A DNA stretch of 64,000 nucleotides from Onchocerca lupi (lineage: Eukaryota > Nematoda > Chromadorea > Rhabditida > Onchocercidae), in NCBI GenBank assembly GCA_028564675.1, contig JAOVVO010000272.1:33695-97694 (forward strand), in the 5' to 3' direction. The position numbers and the translations under genes are program-made. Below are positions 50,406-62,498 of this stretch, one piece after another; position 1 is the stretch's first letter, and every line of letters starts with the position of its first letter. The notes below the pieces were generated by a model. It did no database searches and had not been told where the DNA came from. It saw only the letters and a list, made by a program, of their open reading frames with translations.

Positions 50406-53400
50406 GTAAGTTTTATTTAATTTTCAAATTTTAAACATAATATATATCTTTCACGAATTTTGTTTTTTATTTGAAATATTTGCAACTGAAATAATTATCT
50501 TTGATGGAACAAATTTCTTTATTTTTATAATATTTTCCTCTTAAATGGGCAACATTTTTATTAAACTTGCAATAATTTTTAGTTCTGATCTTAAGTCTGA
50601 ACAAATTTATCACGGATTACCACTAATGGATCTTCGTGACACAATAATGACTAATATTTGTCCTGTGAATTTGGTGACAGAATGTCCATCAACGAAATAT
50701 CGAACTTATTCTGGACATTGCAATAATGTTAACAATCCATTATGGGGTGCTTCATCTGAACCAATGCAACGTTTCCTGAAGCCAATTTATGCTGATAGTA
50801 AGTTAAATTTTATAACTAAAAGCATCTATCAAATAGATTGCTGAATTTCGTTTCAATGATAATATCATTAAACGAAATATTGAATTTATTTAATATTGTT
50901 AAATACAATTTCTTCATTGTTATTTTACAATTTATGCAATATTTTAATAAAATTACATTTATTACACAAATTATAGATTTGAGGAATTTAAAACATTTGA
51001 ACAAAACTATACAATCAAATCTTGAAAAATTATTTCAAAATTTATAGCTAATTTATTACAGAAATTTCGAAACCTCGTGTTTCAATTAACGGCTTATCAC
51101 TTCCAAGTGCTCGCAAAATATCGCATAATCTTATCACCGAGCCAACTGATCGACATACCCTATGTTCAATGATGATTGCTGAATGGGCAATGTTTATTTA
51201 TGAAGATATTACTCATGCTGGTATAACTACTCTTTATAAAGGTATTATTCTGAATGTTAAAAAAAGCAATAATAAAATGGAAAATTTTCAAAATGAGAAA
51301 ATGAAAAAAGCGACAAATTTAGTACCAATACAATTGCAAATATTGTTAAACTTATACATTAAATTTTATGTGATAATTTCTTATTATCTAAATATGCATA
51401 TGTCTATTACAGTAGCCAATAGCATTTATTTAATTTTGACTTGTTTTTCCCTTTTTTTTCTTTTACTTTCAAATTTTTGCATAAGATTTTAGTAGAACAA
51501 TAAAAATAAATAAATTTTTACGGAAAAAAAGGACTTCTACACATTCCTTGAATATAAATATTTTGTCTACAATTTTTTTTACAAAATTATAAAAAAATAT
51601 TTTGTTTTCGAAAAAGCAAGCATTTTTTTTTTTTTTTTTTTTTTTTTTTTGATAAAATTTCAGGTAATCAATCAAAACCATTATTGTGCTGCAACCAAAA
51701 GTACATTCATCCAGAATGCTATTCAATTGAAGTAGATGAAGATGATACGACTTATTCAAGTAATATTTACAAATTATTCAGAAAGATATTTTTAAGTGAT
51801 TACTTTTATAATAATAACTTCATCTTTTGCATATTGTTGGAAAAGTTTTTTTTCTTTTTTTTAACTGTAATAGAGACAAACTTTGATGAGAATAGTTTTA
51901 TTGATTGACGGTGAATTGATTCTTCGTCTACGTTTATAATAGAACAAAATCAGATAATATCACGATCGCAGTTGATCGCTTTGGTGCAGTAGACATGAAT
52001 TGGGTGTAGATGAGTTGGATTGAATTGGAGAGTATTGATTGACGGTCGGGTGAGTTGAGTGAGTGTTGAATTGATTGATTGAGTAACCACTGCGCACAAG
52101 CTTTATTCTTTACAGCATTCCAGATAAGTAACATTATTTACAACATTTTAGACATTGTACACAAGTTTTAGCCAATCGGAAGATGAGAGAACAAAGGCTT
52201 TTGTACCAGACTAAGGGATAAATGATTCATTTGACTGAAAAATATTGCAAATTTCATTTTATCAATACTAGCCGTACCCGGCCACGCTCCGCATGGAAAT
52301 GTTTTTTTGTTCAAAATCGTAAATCTCCGAAATTTCTCAAACACGCGCCTTATCTGTATTAGTTCAAAATCTAAGATTTCCGAAAGTTCTTACTAATTGC
52401 TTTGAAATTTTGATACAACGTTGCATTCGAATACACGCATGTTTTTATATACTTTTATATACAAACGTTGCTGTAGCTCAGTCCGGTCAAATGGTAAAGA
52501 GAGAACAGGGAAAGACCACCTCTCTAATATGTTTAATTTCACAATGCTTGGGCATACAATATTTTTTATTGTTCCATTGTCTTTGTAGATATAGAGATTG
52601 TCTGGTTTGCCGACTCTAGAACACGCATCATATGATTTTCCATGTAAGCAATCACCTACCTAAATCTGAATCTCACAATTCTAAAGATTGGCCCTGAGTT
52701 TTGCTAACAGTGATTGCAAACTTCAATCGAATTGGAACTGCAATCTCTTAAATTAAACTGGTGTATCTGATGGAATCATAGGAATGCGAGGAATGAGGAC
52801 ATCTTCACCTTTGAAAGGTCCAGTCAAGATTGTTGCTTCTACGGCGTTGCTTATCAATTTTCTTTACTGCAAGCTGCGTGCCGTTGCAAAGTTTCCGCTA
52901 GTTGATATTTCGCAACATGATAATTGTCACTCGATTTTCAAGAGTAGGACGTGCGATGGTATCCCTGGCAGATTGAGTGAATTCAAATATTCTGTTCGGT
53001 AATCAACCGCTTCGTCTGCTTCCAGGATACTTGACAAGTGGACAAGCAGCGATTATAGACTAAAAACTTGATTCATCGCTTTCCAACAAGGAAATTATGT
53101 CAGGGTTTTTACCACAATAAATTTTACAAACCTTAGCAGTGGAATACACAATCGAAGGAGAAGTTTCAGAACTTGCTTATTGGAAGTTTGATCATGATAA
53201 AATAAAAGTTATTACTTTGAAGGATTATAGACTAAAAATGCAAGAATTTCAAGAAACAGTGTCGACGGACTTTTATATGACTTCCTCGCTTTGAATGTTA
53301 GACTAAATAATAATGTTAAGTTCGTAGATGTTTTTGTTCTCGACCGCATAAATAGTTCGTTTACTCAGCCAATCGTAATTTTCATAATTGGTTTGAATAT

Positions 53401-56400
53401 TGAGAAATACTTTTTTAACCAATTCTTGTTTTGACATCACTAAATTGCAGAAATTATGAGGCAATGAAAATCGTCCCGAGTCTAATCAATCGCCATTTTT
53501 CCGTTCTTTTTTTCAGCAGTTGATGGGAGATAATCTCAACATCTTTCCGTTCCAATTACCAACAGCTGATGAGATCATCTCAGACTGATTGATCGTTTTG
53601 CAGCTGGACACGCATATTTGTAGTCAATTTTAACATCTTTATATGTCATCACAAAGTAGAGTATTTCAGGCAAGCATTTATTTCGTCAACTGGCGCTGAT
53701 CGAGGAATTACATGTAATGTTTGCCTGAAATCTCCTGCAAACAATGTTAATGCGTTCCTAAATGGTCTGATGCTTCCACACAAATCTTACAATGATCGAT
53801 CAAGAACTTCGAGCGATTTTTTATGCGTCATTGTACATTTATCCCAAACAATAAGTTTGCATTTCTGCAATACTTTTTCCAAGCTGGATGCTCTGGAAAT
53901 GTTGCGTGTGGGAATTTCAATGAATTGCATGTTCAGCGGAAATTTCGTGAGCAGTTCTTCCACTTGGTAGCAATATAGCAGCTATTACGGATGATGCAAG
54001 AGCTAAGGCTATATTATTTTGGGATTGAATTGCTGCCAGAATCAATCTAATAGGAACATTTTATCAGTCTCTTTTGGGCATCTAAAAAAAAAGATTCTCT
54101 AAATCTGTTATCGACAATTTGCATTATTTGATTGTAAATGCCTTCTTGTTCAAGCATTAGCTAAGGAATATTTCATAGCACATACGGCAAAAGGTCATCC
54201 ATGTTTTAATTTTGTTCACGACGCAATTCTACATCGAACTAGACAGCAGACTTGGTGATTTGTTCGTCATTTCTAAGCACAGCTTCATTACTACTTATGT
54301 GTCTTCCGGTCTGATACTGTCGATTTTATCGATATATAATACTGCATTCCTATCACTTCTTTGTGATGCACGTTAACACCTGCCATGTTGGTGCCTTTTA
54401 ACGGAGTTACAGTATTTCATGTTTATGTGCGCTTTGTATGTTTTTAATAGTAAAGGCGAATGTGGAACAACCCGATTATCTACTTCGATATCATCATTCC
54501 AAATTTGTATGGTTGCTAGTTTACCGCCATTTTTTACTGATCTTCTGTATAAAGAATATCCATCTCTGTTGAATACTAATGTTCGAGGATATCGCCTAGA
54601 GCATTTTACGTTTATCATGCATGGTGAATTTGGATTCAGTTTATCGTAAGATCCATGTATCATATTTTTCGTCACAACTTCGTGCAAATCCAAATCGATA
54701 TCGGAATCGAGTATTTCAGCACATATTACATCGCCGATTTCGTTTGAACCTGTCACAGGTGGAAGAGGTGAAAAAAAAAAGTGGATATGTCTTTTAAAAA
54801 AAAAAAAAAAACGCCGATTTTAGTGCAAAGTTGTATCAAAATTTGAAAGCAAGAGGTCGCAAAGTTACGTGCCAAATAACAGCAACGGTGATTTACATTT
54901 TTGTTATATGGATTATTTGGCTATTTGTCAAATTTTTAGATGATTCTATAGTTCAATTTCCTTTAAATTTTCTTTTTTTTTTTTTTTTTCATTCTTTGAA
55001 ATTTCCAAATATTTTGAATTAATTGTTATAGCATTAACACAATGCTTACCATATGTACGTACGGCAACCTCACCTCGAGAGAATTGTTCACTCGGTCCTC
55101 GGGAACAAGTTAATCAAGCGACATCTTTCCTTGATGCTAGTCATATATATGGTAGTACTGTGGAACGTGCTAATAAACTTCGTGCTTATCGAGATGGTTT
55201 GTTTTAATTAAATTGCATAACATTTCAATTTATATTTTAAACGATATTTTTCATTGAAATATGTCATTGTAAAATATCAAAAGTATAAAATAAAAATTTA
55301 AAAAAAATTAATGTCAGGAGACATTAAGGAAATCTTCTAAATATTTAATTACACAAATACTTGATTGAATATAGGCACAATTTATGAGAGAAATTGAAAT
55401 AGCAATAGAAGGAAAATAAATTTATATAATTCTTTTTAAAATTAAACATTTTTTACAGGTCTTTTATTAACACAGAAAAATTCACGACAAAATATCTTAT
55501 TGCCAACTACAAATGATGGTACCTGTTGGAATAATCGAAGCCCACAACGATGTTTCTTGGCTGGTGGTGAATTTACAAATTTATTTCCAACACATACTGC
55601 ATTACATACAATATGGTTACGTCAGCATAATAATATTGCTAAACAATTAAAAGTTAGCCCCAATTTATTAATTAAAAAGTTGGAGGAAAAGAAAGAAATA
55701 TATGAAATAATTTTGCTTCAACAAAAAAAGAAAGAATGATATTGATTTGAAAATTAATCAGTGAGAATATTCTCATTTAATTATTATTTTATTTCAAAAT
55801 CTTCAGTATAAATTAGAAATATCCTTCATTGCATCTTTTGCTTTTCTTATTCATAAATTTTAGGCTATAAATGCTGATTGGGATGATGAGAAATTATTTC
55901 AAGAATCTCGTCGAATTGTTATTGCACAAATTCAACATATTACTTATAATGAATTTTTACCAATTATTGTTGGGAAAAATAATTTAAGACAATATGGTAT
56001 TAAACTACGGCATAGTGATTATGATAGTGATTATGATTTGGTAAAACTAAAATTGGAAATCTTTAAAAATTTTTCAAATTTTATTCTTCATTAATTAATT
56101 TTAAACCATCATATGACAGAAATTTTTTAGTCTAAATAGTATTTAATAATAAGTTAGTTATTGATTAATCACATCATAGAATACAGGTGGATAATATTTA
56201 ATAATAAGTTATTGATTAATTGTATCATAGAGAATAAATGGATAATGTTTAAAAACAAGTTATTGATTAATTAATTTTAGAAAACAGATGCCACAGCATT
56301 AAATGAATATGCATCTGCGATTGGATTATTTTTCTATTCACTATTTTCTGATCATATACTTCTCTATGAAGATGAGGAAGGAAATCGTAAAACTAAGAAA

Positions 56401-59400
56401 TCCTGGAGTGCTATCATTAATAATCCGGAATTATTTTATAACGGTAAAATTGATACCATTCTAAGGTGTGTATATTATTTGTTCACTTTATATTGATGAA
56501 GATTGAACTAAATTATTAATCAGTTGATAGACTTCCAAGTTTTAAGTCAGTCAAAATTAAAGGTTTAATTAATCGGATTCGATTTTTACTATTAATAAAA
56601 TTGAAAATTACAAAGCTAAACAATCTTTTAATCATCTAAATAAGCTCACTTATTACGGACAAATACAATTGCCAATGTGTTATCTCATGATCATACTTTT
56701 CTAATCAGTAAATTATTTATTTATTTATTTTTCATCACTCAAAAATTTCAACATTGATTAATTTGCGCATATTTTGCTTCATTAATCCCGATAAAATTTG
56801 CTAATTTTACAGGTATTTATTACGTGAAACAATTAGTAAACCTGGATTGCATATGAATAATTATTTCAAAAATGAATTTCTTCATGGTAAAGGCAATTAT
56901 GGACTTGATTTAGCAGCAATGATCATACAAATGGGTCGAGATCATGGAATCCCGGGATATACTGCTTTTCGAAGTGCTTGCGGTCTTCGACGTCCAGCTA
57001 ACTTCAGCGATTTGGCTGATATTGTAATTCTCTTTGGAATATTCATTATACTTGTATCAAAATTTATATTGCTATGTTTAATATTTGAAATATTGAACTT
57101 AATTATCTGTAAATTGATTCATTTTTAAATTTCAAAAATTATTAGATATCCAATTATATAGCCAAAAAAAAAAAAAGGCCAATGATATCGAGCAAATTTT
57201 ACATTTGTCGATTAATTATAGATATTAAATTCACTTGATTTGGATGAATTGGCCAAATTATACGATCACATCGATGATGTTGATTTATTTATACTTGGTA
57301 TGGCTGAGAAACCAGAAGTTGGCGCATTAGTTGGACCAACATTTGCATGCATCATCGGTAAACAATTTCAGAAGGTTCTATATTTAATTTCTTTTTTTTT
57401 TTTTTTTTTTTTTTTGAAATTAATAATCAAATTTGTGGATTAATAATCGAAGTGATAAAATAATATTCATTGTATGCTAGGATTAAATCGAAAAAAACTT
57501 TAGCCCGATTTATCAAACTTCAGCTTGATCTTTTTTTTTTTTTCAAGAAAATAAAAATAAAATCATTTTAATTTGTAGTGGGACATATTTTTGATAAATA
57601 GAAAAAAAGATATGAAATATTTCATGTTTTTTTTTTTACAATTTTTAATTTTTATGATGAATATGAATAGAAATGATCGAGAAATAAGAATGAAAATTAA
57701 CGGAAAGGACAAATTTGGGAGAAATTTTGAATTTAATTACTTTTAAATTTTTTTCAAGATTCGTCGTGGTGATCGATTTTGGTATGAAAATTTCTTTGTA
57801 CCATCAGCGTTTACACTGGAACAATTGGGAGAAATTCGGAAAACAACATTAGCACGAATAATTTGCGATAATTTGGAAGGCATTAACGAAATTCAACCAA
57901 ATGTTTTCACACTTGCTGATAATTATGGGTAATAACATAATTATTTAATTAGCATAGTCATTTTTTTTTCTTTTCCTTTTAAATCAAATTTAAATTTAAT
58001 GAATTATCACAAAGCTTCATTGTGCTTAAATTTGAATGCAATTATCAGGAATAAAAGTCAGAAAAGAAAAGAAAAAGTGATAGAATGGTAGGATGGAAGT
58101 ATTCATAAAAGAATATTTGAAAAAAAAAAAAGATTTTACAGTATATTATTCTAAATTTGAATAAGTATTTCTGAATTTAATTAAAATTTTATTCAAACAA
58201 TTCTTTATGATGAAGATTTTACAATACAGAAATTGTCCCATGCATTGCAATTCAACGATAATCGATACAATCGATTTAACACAATGGATTGATCAAGAAC
58301 CTAGGCTCAAGCTACCTATAACAAAGGCTACATTAGAAAAAGCAGTACGATTGGGTGCTGAACATGCGAAACGTTTAAATGAAGCAGAAGCAGATCGAAT
58401 AAGAAGACAAGGTAATGATAATAAATTATGTTTAATCCACTTTTTCTTTTTTGGCTTTAAAAAATTCCAAAAATTGACTTTTCAGAATTTGTTCTTATTC
58501 AAAAATATTCTTTGAAATTTGAATGATATTGAAATATCATTTTACTTAATATTTGAATGCATTTTAATACATGGATATTATATTATTAGGAAGAAATGGT
58601 AATGCAAATAGAAGTCAAAAATTGGCAGTTTATGCACATTCAAATTTATTAGCACCAAAAAAAGAATCATTGGAAATTTCGCATCGTGCCGAAGTTCTTC
58701 GTGAAGCAACCAAAGTTCTATTAAGAGGGTAAAATTTAATTATTCAAAGAAGTCATCAATTTTTTTTTTCCTTTCAATTTTAAATATGATTAATTTTGCA
58801 AAAATTTTAATTATTTTTAGTGATGGTTTGAGTGAACAAGAACGTTTACCATTAGAATTAGATTTGCCTACATTGCAACGCTTACTTCCGGAAGTTGATG
58901 TATCATATTTTGTTGGAAATATTACGGATTTTTTGGGCGAAGAGAATCCATCCATAGAAGAATGCTTACCGAGACCGTTACCCTGTGATCATACCACTAA
59001 ATATCGTACATTTTCCGGATGGTGTAATAATTTGAAATTTCCACATTATGGAAATGCTTTTGCACCGATGCGTCGTCTATTGGATCCAGTTTATGAGGAT
59101 GGTAATTTTCTTTTTTTTTTTTTTCGAATTCAAAATTTCTTAGCAAATTTTATGACATTATTATGTAGCACAATATATGATAGAACGGTTAATGACATTT
59201 TTACCGGAATTGTTTTCAGGTTTCGATAGTCCACGTATAATGAGTCATAATAGGGGACGTAAATTACCATCGGCTCGTAAGGTATCAAATGCTGTACATG
59301 CTGAAGCACCTGTATTTCATGCCGTATATACGCATATGCTTATGCAAATGGGACAAATAATTGATCATGATTTTGCTCATTCACCAGTTTCAAGAGGTTT

Positions 59401-59587
59401 ACAAAAATTATTTTCAAAATTCAAATGCTATAATAAATTATTGATCACAAAAATAGCAAAGAAAGTATGTTAATTAATTTTAATAACAAAATTTTATTAG
59501 TATAATAATAAATCTCAAACAACACTTTGTATGTTAATAATTATTAATTATTGAAATTTTAAATTTTAACTTTTCCAATTTTTAATT

Positions 59588-59618
<31 letters not shown>

Positions 59619-62498
59619 GTAATTTCAAAGAATGTTAATTTTTCATAGTTTCTTTTCATTTTTCTATCATTGTTAACAGGACCCGGAAATACAATTTTGG
59701 ATTGTAGTCGTTGTGATTCAGCCAAAACCGTATCCATACATTGTTTTCCGATACCAATCGAAAGTGGTGATCCGTATTTTCCACATTTGCTTGATAATGG
59801 TGAACCACGATGCATAGCATTTACTAGATCTCTCCTCGGTCAACTTACTCTTGGATATCGAAATCAGGTATGCATACAATCATAACTATTGTTCTAATCT
59901 AATTTAAGTAAAATTTTTTAATTGGTCAAGGAAAAAATGAAAAAAAAAAAAAAGAACCTTATGAAATTTGCAAAATTTTTAACATTATTCTAAAATTTCA
60001 ATCATTAATTTTAGCTGGATCAATTAACTTCTTACATTGATGCTTCATTTATCTATGGTTCAACGGAATGTGAAGCAAATAAGCTACGTTTATTTAGCCA
60101 AGGACTTCTTAATTTTACAGATCTTGGTTTTAATCGAGAAGCTTTACCACAAGGACGTCAGGAAAGAGATTGCAGGTTTTTCGCTTCATATAAACTAAAT
60201 TAAAAATTTAACAATAATTTGGCAAATATTTATAAATTTTCATCCCAAGCTCATGATTGTCAAATAAAAAATAACAAACAAAAACTTTGATTATTCAAGC
60301 ATTAAAAAATTTTCTCAATCTTGCCAATTTTTATCTTTAAAAAAAGAGAAAGTTAAAATATGAATATTTTCAGATCTCAACCACGACATCCATGTTTCAA
60401 TGCAGGTGATGAACGTAGTAATGAACAACCAGGTCTTACCGTTATGCATACGCTATTTCTCCGTGAACACAATCGTATTGCAGCAGGTTTAAGTCGGATC
60501 AATAATTTTTGGTCTGATGAAAAGATATATTTGGTTATTAATTTCCTAAACTTGTTTTACTTTAATTCAAATTTGAAGTCGATTTTTTCAATTTAAAACA
60601 TTTTATTAAATGATAAAAATCAAGTTTTTGATCTGATGATATATTTCGGACTTGATTTCCTACTTTTATTCATTATAGTTTCAAATTTGATATTAATTTT
60701 CCAAATTTAAAGTATTTTATCAATTTTATCAAATAATAAAAATTAATTTTTGATCTAACGAAATGATATATCTAGTATTTAGTTCTCCACTTCTATAATT
60801 GTAGTTTCAAACGTGGAATTAACTTTAAAAATTAAAAAAAAATTTAAAAAAAAAAACATTTTTTTTTCATTAAATAATAAAAATTAATATAATATAGGAA
60901 ACACGACGTATAATGGGTGCTAAAATACAACATATTGTCTATAATGAATGGTTACCTATTGTATTAGGTTGTGAAGCTACTGCAAGATATGATTTGGTAC
61001 CACGTAAAACTGGCTATTATAAAGGTAATTAAATATTTCCAATTTAATTTAAATTTGAATAAAATTATTTGTAATATTCGATTAAATTGAAAAAAAAGAA
61101 AAAAGAAGAACCAGTGATAATTTAAGGATATGATGATAAATGTGATCCTACGATGACACAAGAAATGGCAACAGCAGCATTTCGTTTTGGTCATTCACTT
61201 ATACGTAACATATTTCCACGTATGAATGCTGAATATAAGGAAGAAACGGATGGTCTCGATTTAAAAGTAAGCGTACAAATTGATCTCGAATGACCTCGAA
61301 ATGAATGACCCCAATTTTTTTTTTTTTCAATTAATTCACAAAAATAAATAATTTATTTATTTGTAATATGAATTTATTGTTTCTTGAAATAATAATTTTT
61401 AGGCTTCATTCAATAATGAAACATTCTATTACACTTTGGAAACTGGACATATTGAATCAGTAATTATGGGCCTTCTTGGATCACATAGGTAAAATATTTA
61501 TTAGCTTATCACTTTTTGATATTTATTTTGAAAAAAAAATCAAAATCAAACTTGAATTTATTCTTTTCTTTTTTTTTTTTTTTTTTTTTTTAATCATTTC
61601 ATATATTAAATATATAATTTTAGTATGGGCTTTGATCGTTATATCAGTGATGCGGTACGTAATCATTTATTCCAAAAATCATCGAATCCATATACAGGCA
61701 TGGATCTTCCTGCACTGAATATACAACGTGGAAGAGATCATGGTATACCACCATATAATTCATATCGGTAATAGTTTTATATAAAATTAATTAAACAGAA
61801 AAAAAATTTTAAATCAAAATTGAAATAGAATACTTGAAAAGTTAGCAAAAATAATTTATGAAATTAATTTTAAGCATTGATAAATTTAAAAAATATTAAC
61901 AAAAAAAAAAAAAAAAAAATGAAAAAATTCCAGTGAAATGTGTGGAATGCATCGTGCAAGAAATTTTGATGATTTGAAAGATGTCATGGATGATCGAACG
62001 ATAGCAGCATTTCGAAATGTTTACGATCATGTAGATGACATTGACCTCTTTCCGGGTATGATGTCTGAAAGGCCACTGAAAGGTTAGTTCAATTTGTTTG
62101 TTTGTTTTTTTTTTTTTTTTCTTGCAAGGAATTTTGTAATTTTGATTTTTGAAAAGTAAATTTTTTATCAAAAAGAAGTAATTTTTATTTGATGTATGAA
62201 ATTTTTCTAAATAAATTAAGATCTAAATAAGAGATTAATTTAAAAAAAAAAAAAATAAACAAACAAGATTTAAAAGCTTATTTTTACGAATTCTTTACTG
62301 TTTTCATGAGAAATCTTTATTTCAGAGTGATTCCTGAAATAGCCATTAGTTTTTTGTTTTTCCTTTTTTTACTGAAAATTTAAGGAGCATTGGTTGGACC
62401 AATGCTAACATGTATCATTGGCGAACAATTTCAACGATTAAAACGTTGCGATCGATTCTTTTACGAAAATGACAATCCGGCAACAAAGTTTACGCCAG
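48456..62498 (+). CDS. Secreted tandem haem peroxidase, first domain degenerate (3' end outside window)
   Basis: 26 exons with consistent phase give 1,411 codons before the window ends. Start: M-V-L-L-F-I-L-L-H-V-L-L, a signal peptide, followed by a basic RQRR site. Domain 1 spans about residues 165-720 and domain 2 about 885-1411; both show the animal (myeloperoxidase/peroxidasin) fold markers C-P-x-x-KYRT(Y/F)SG-x-CNN, DAS-x-IYGS, MHT-x-x-LR-x-HN and G-R-D-H-G-I-P. Domain 2 keeps IIDHD, AGDERSNE, FRFGHSL and LNIQRGRDHG, so it should oxidise halide or phenolic substrates using hydrogen peroxide. Domain 1 has lost all of these (see its entry). Nematode relatives act in cuticle cross-linking or extracellular defence; some C. 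elegans members also have two domains. The remaining C-terminal exon(s) should lie to the right of the window. Confidence 0.85.
52172..52256 (+). repeat. Dispersed repeat copy B beside the Helitron 3' end
   Basis: Shares blocks AGAGAACAAAGGCTTTTGTAC, GATAAATGATTCATTTG and ATATTGCAAATTTC (each with a few changes) with 16114-16206 in the same orientation. It stops about ten bases before the Helitron 3' terminus. Either the Helitron inserted next to an older repeat, or both belong to a compound insertion. Confidence 0.55.
52397..54852. repeat. Inverted-repeat arms near both ends of the Helitron
   Basis: 52397-52425 on the plus strand and 54824-54852 on the minus strand match at 27 of 29 bases, around the core AAATTTTGATACAAC. 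Farther out, a second block, 52310-52329 against 54886-54905, matches at about 15 of 20. The arms are 2.4 kb apart and enclose the coding remnants. Confidence 0.75.
52520..54800 (-). pseudogene. Helitron Rep/PIF1 helicase pseudogene
   Basis: In minus-strand order: an open stretch (54756-54373) with MIHGSYDKLNPNSPCM, KCSRRYPRTLV, DGYSLYRR and NDDIEVDNRVVPHSPLL, recognised from the Helitron-associated domain. Then, with stops and frame changes between them, come IALALASSVIAA--LLPSGRTAHE (about 53930-54020), LQKCKLIVWDKCTMTHKKSL (about 53790-53880), LFAGDFRQTLHVIPRSAPVD (about 53685-53750), LTTNMRVQLQ (about 53605), IIMLRNIN near 52930 and ACSRVGKPDNLYIYKDNG near 52590. The Walker A GxGKT is no longer recognisable and the Walker B Asp-Glu is Asp-Lys. 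It is dead as an enzyme. Confidence 0.85.
56140..56275 (+). repeat. About 52-54-bp tandem repeat, 2.5 copies, in peroxidase intron 9
   Basis: Three successive units contain TATTTAATAATAAGTT or a close variant, then TTATTGATTAAT, then ATCATAGA and GGATAAT. The last unit runs into the acceptor region of exon 10 (56281), so the polypyrimidine side of that acceptor is itself repeat-derived. Confidence 0.75.
58590..62498 (+). other. Peroxidase gene exons 15-26: intact peroxidase domain 2
   Basis: Exons: 58590-58728, 58821-59101, 59220-59396, 59680-59867, 60015-60175, 60374-60533, 60898-61024, 61127-61266, 61403-61488, 61624-61767, 61934-62082, 62385-62498. Key residues are present: distal Asp-His in QIIDHDFAHS, Arg and Glu in AGDERSNEQP, LREHNRIA, proximal His in FRFGHSLI, Asn in LNIQRGRDHG, plus CSRCDSAKTVS-x-HC and the Ca-loop-like neighbourhood after the distal His. 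The last visible exon ends FYENDNPATKFTPG with donor CCAG|GTTTGT; family proteins continue for another 50 or more residues, which must lie beyond 64000. Confidence 0.85.
60503..60870 (+). repeat. About 120-bp tandem triplication including the end of exon 20
   Basis: Units start near 60503, 60621 and 60742. Each begins with an AATTTTTGATCTGATGA-like stretch with ATATAT nearby and later contains a TTTCAAATTTG-like block and TAATAAAAAT or a variant. The first unit overlaps the coding end of exon 20 and its donor (60533); the others lie in the intron, diverged. Confidence 0.7.

Larger units (their letters stand above)
52268..54905 (-). mobile_element. Decayed Helitron (Rep-helicase rolling-circle transposon)
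   Basis: Read on the minus strand, the 3' terminus is CCATGC-GGA-GCGTGG (hairpin, 52282-52296), ten bases, then CTAG (52271-52268) followed by T: the canonical Helitron end with A/T target. Inside are remnants of the Rep domain and a PIF1-type helicase. The 5' part of the Rep gene is missing beyond about 54800, so the element is truncated or rearranged there. The left limit is firm; the right limit is estimated from an inverted repeat of the 3' subterminal sequence (54824-54852 and 54886-54905). Confidence 0.85.
51760..55031 (+). other. Peroxidase intron 6 (3.3 kb) carrying mobile DNA
   Basis: This intron is four or more times longer than its neighbours. It contains, left to right, a less AT-rich stretch (about 51905-52170), a dispersed repeat (52172-52256), a minus-strand Helitron remnant (52268 to about 54905) and a normal AT-rich acceptor region. 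Flanking exons join in phase (TCA A | CA TTA), so the insertion should be removed by splicing. Confidence 0.8.
50583..58411 (+). other. Peroxidase gene exons 4-14: degenerate peroxidase domain 1 and linker
   Basis: Exons: 50583-50797, 51062-51220, 51664-51759, 55032-55196, 55459-55652, 55864-56040, 56281-56465, 56813-57023, 57222-57374, 57759-57928, 58230-58411. The fold is complete from CPVNLVTECPSTKYRTYSG to FVPSAFTLEQLGEIRK. Aligned by eye to myeloperoxidase numbering, the distal Asp94-His95 pair is Tyr272-Glu273, Arg239 is Phe404, Glu242 is Leu407, the proximal His336 is Tyr508 and Asn421 is Ile588. No frameshift or stop interrupts the domain, and exon phases are intact, so this looks like a maintained non-catalytic domain rather than a decaying one. 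Confidence 0.8.

Noticed and set aside
52468..52500. tRNA-like GTAGCTCAG-x-GGT stretch
   Set aside because: Resembles a D-arm, but there is no matching acceptor stem, anticodon arm or TPsiC arm at the right distance, and it lies in the Helitron 3' non-coding region.
52784..53970. Plus-strand open frames at 52784-53002 and 53770-53970
   Set aside because: Antisense shadows of the minus-strand Helitron helicase pseudogene, whose motifs read clearly on the other strand.
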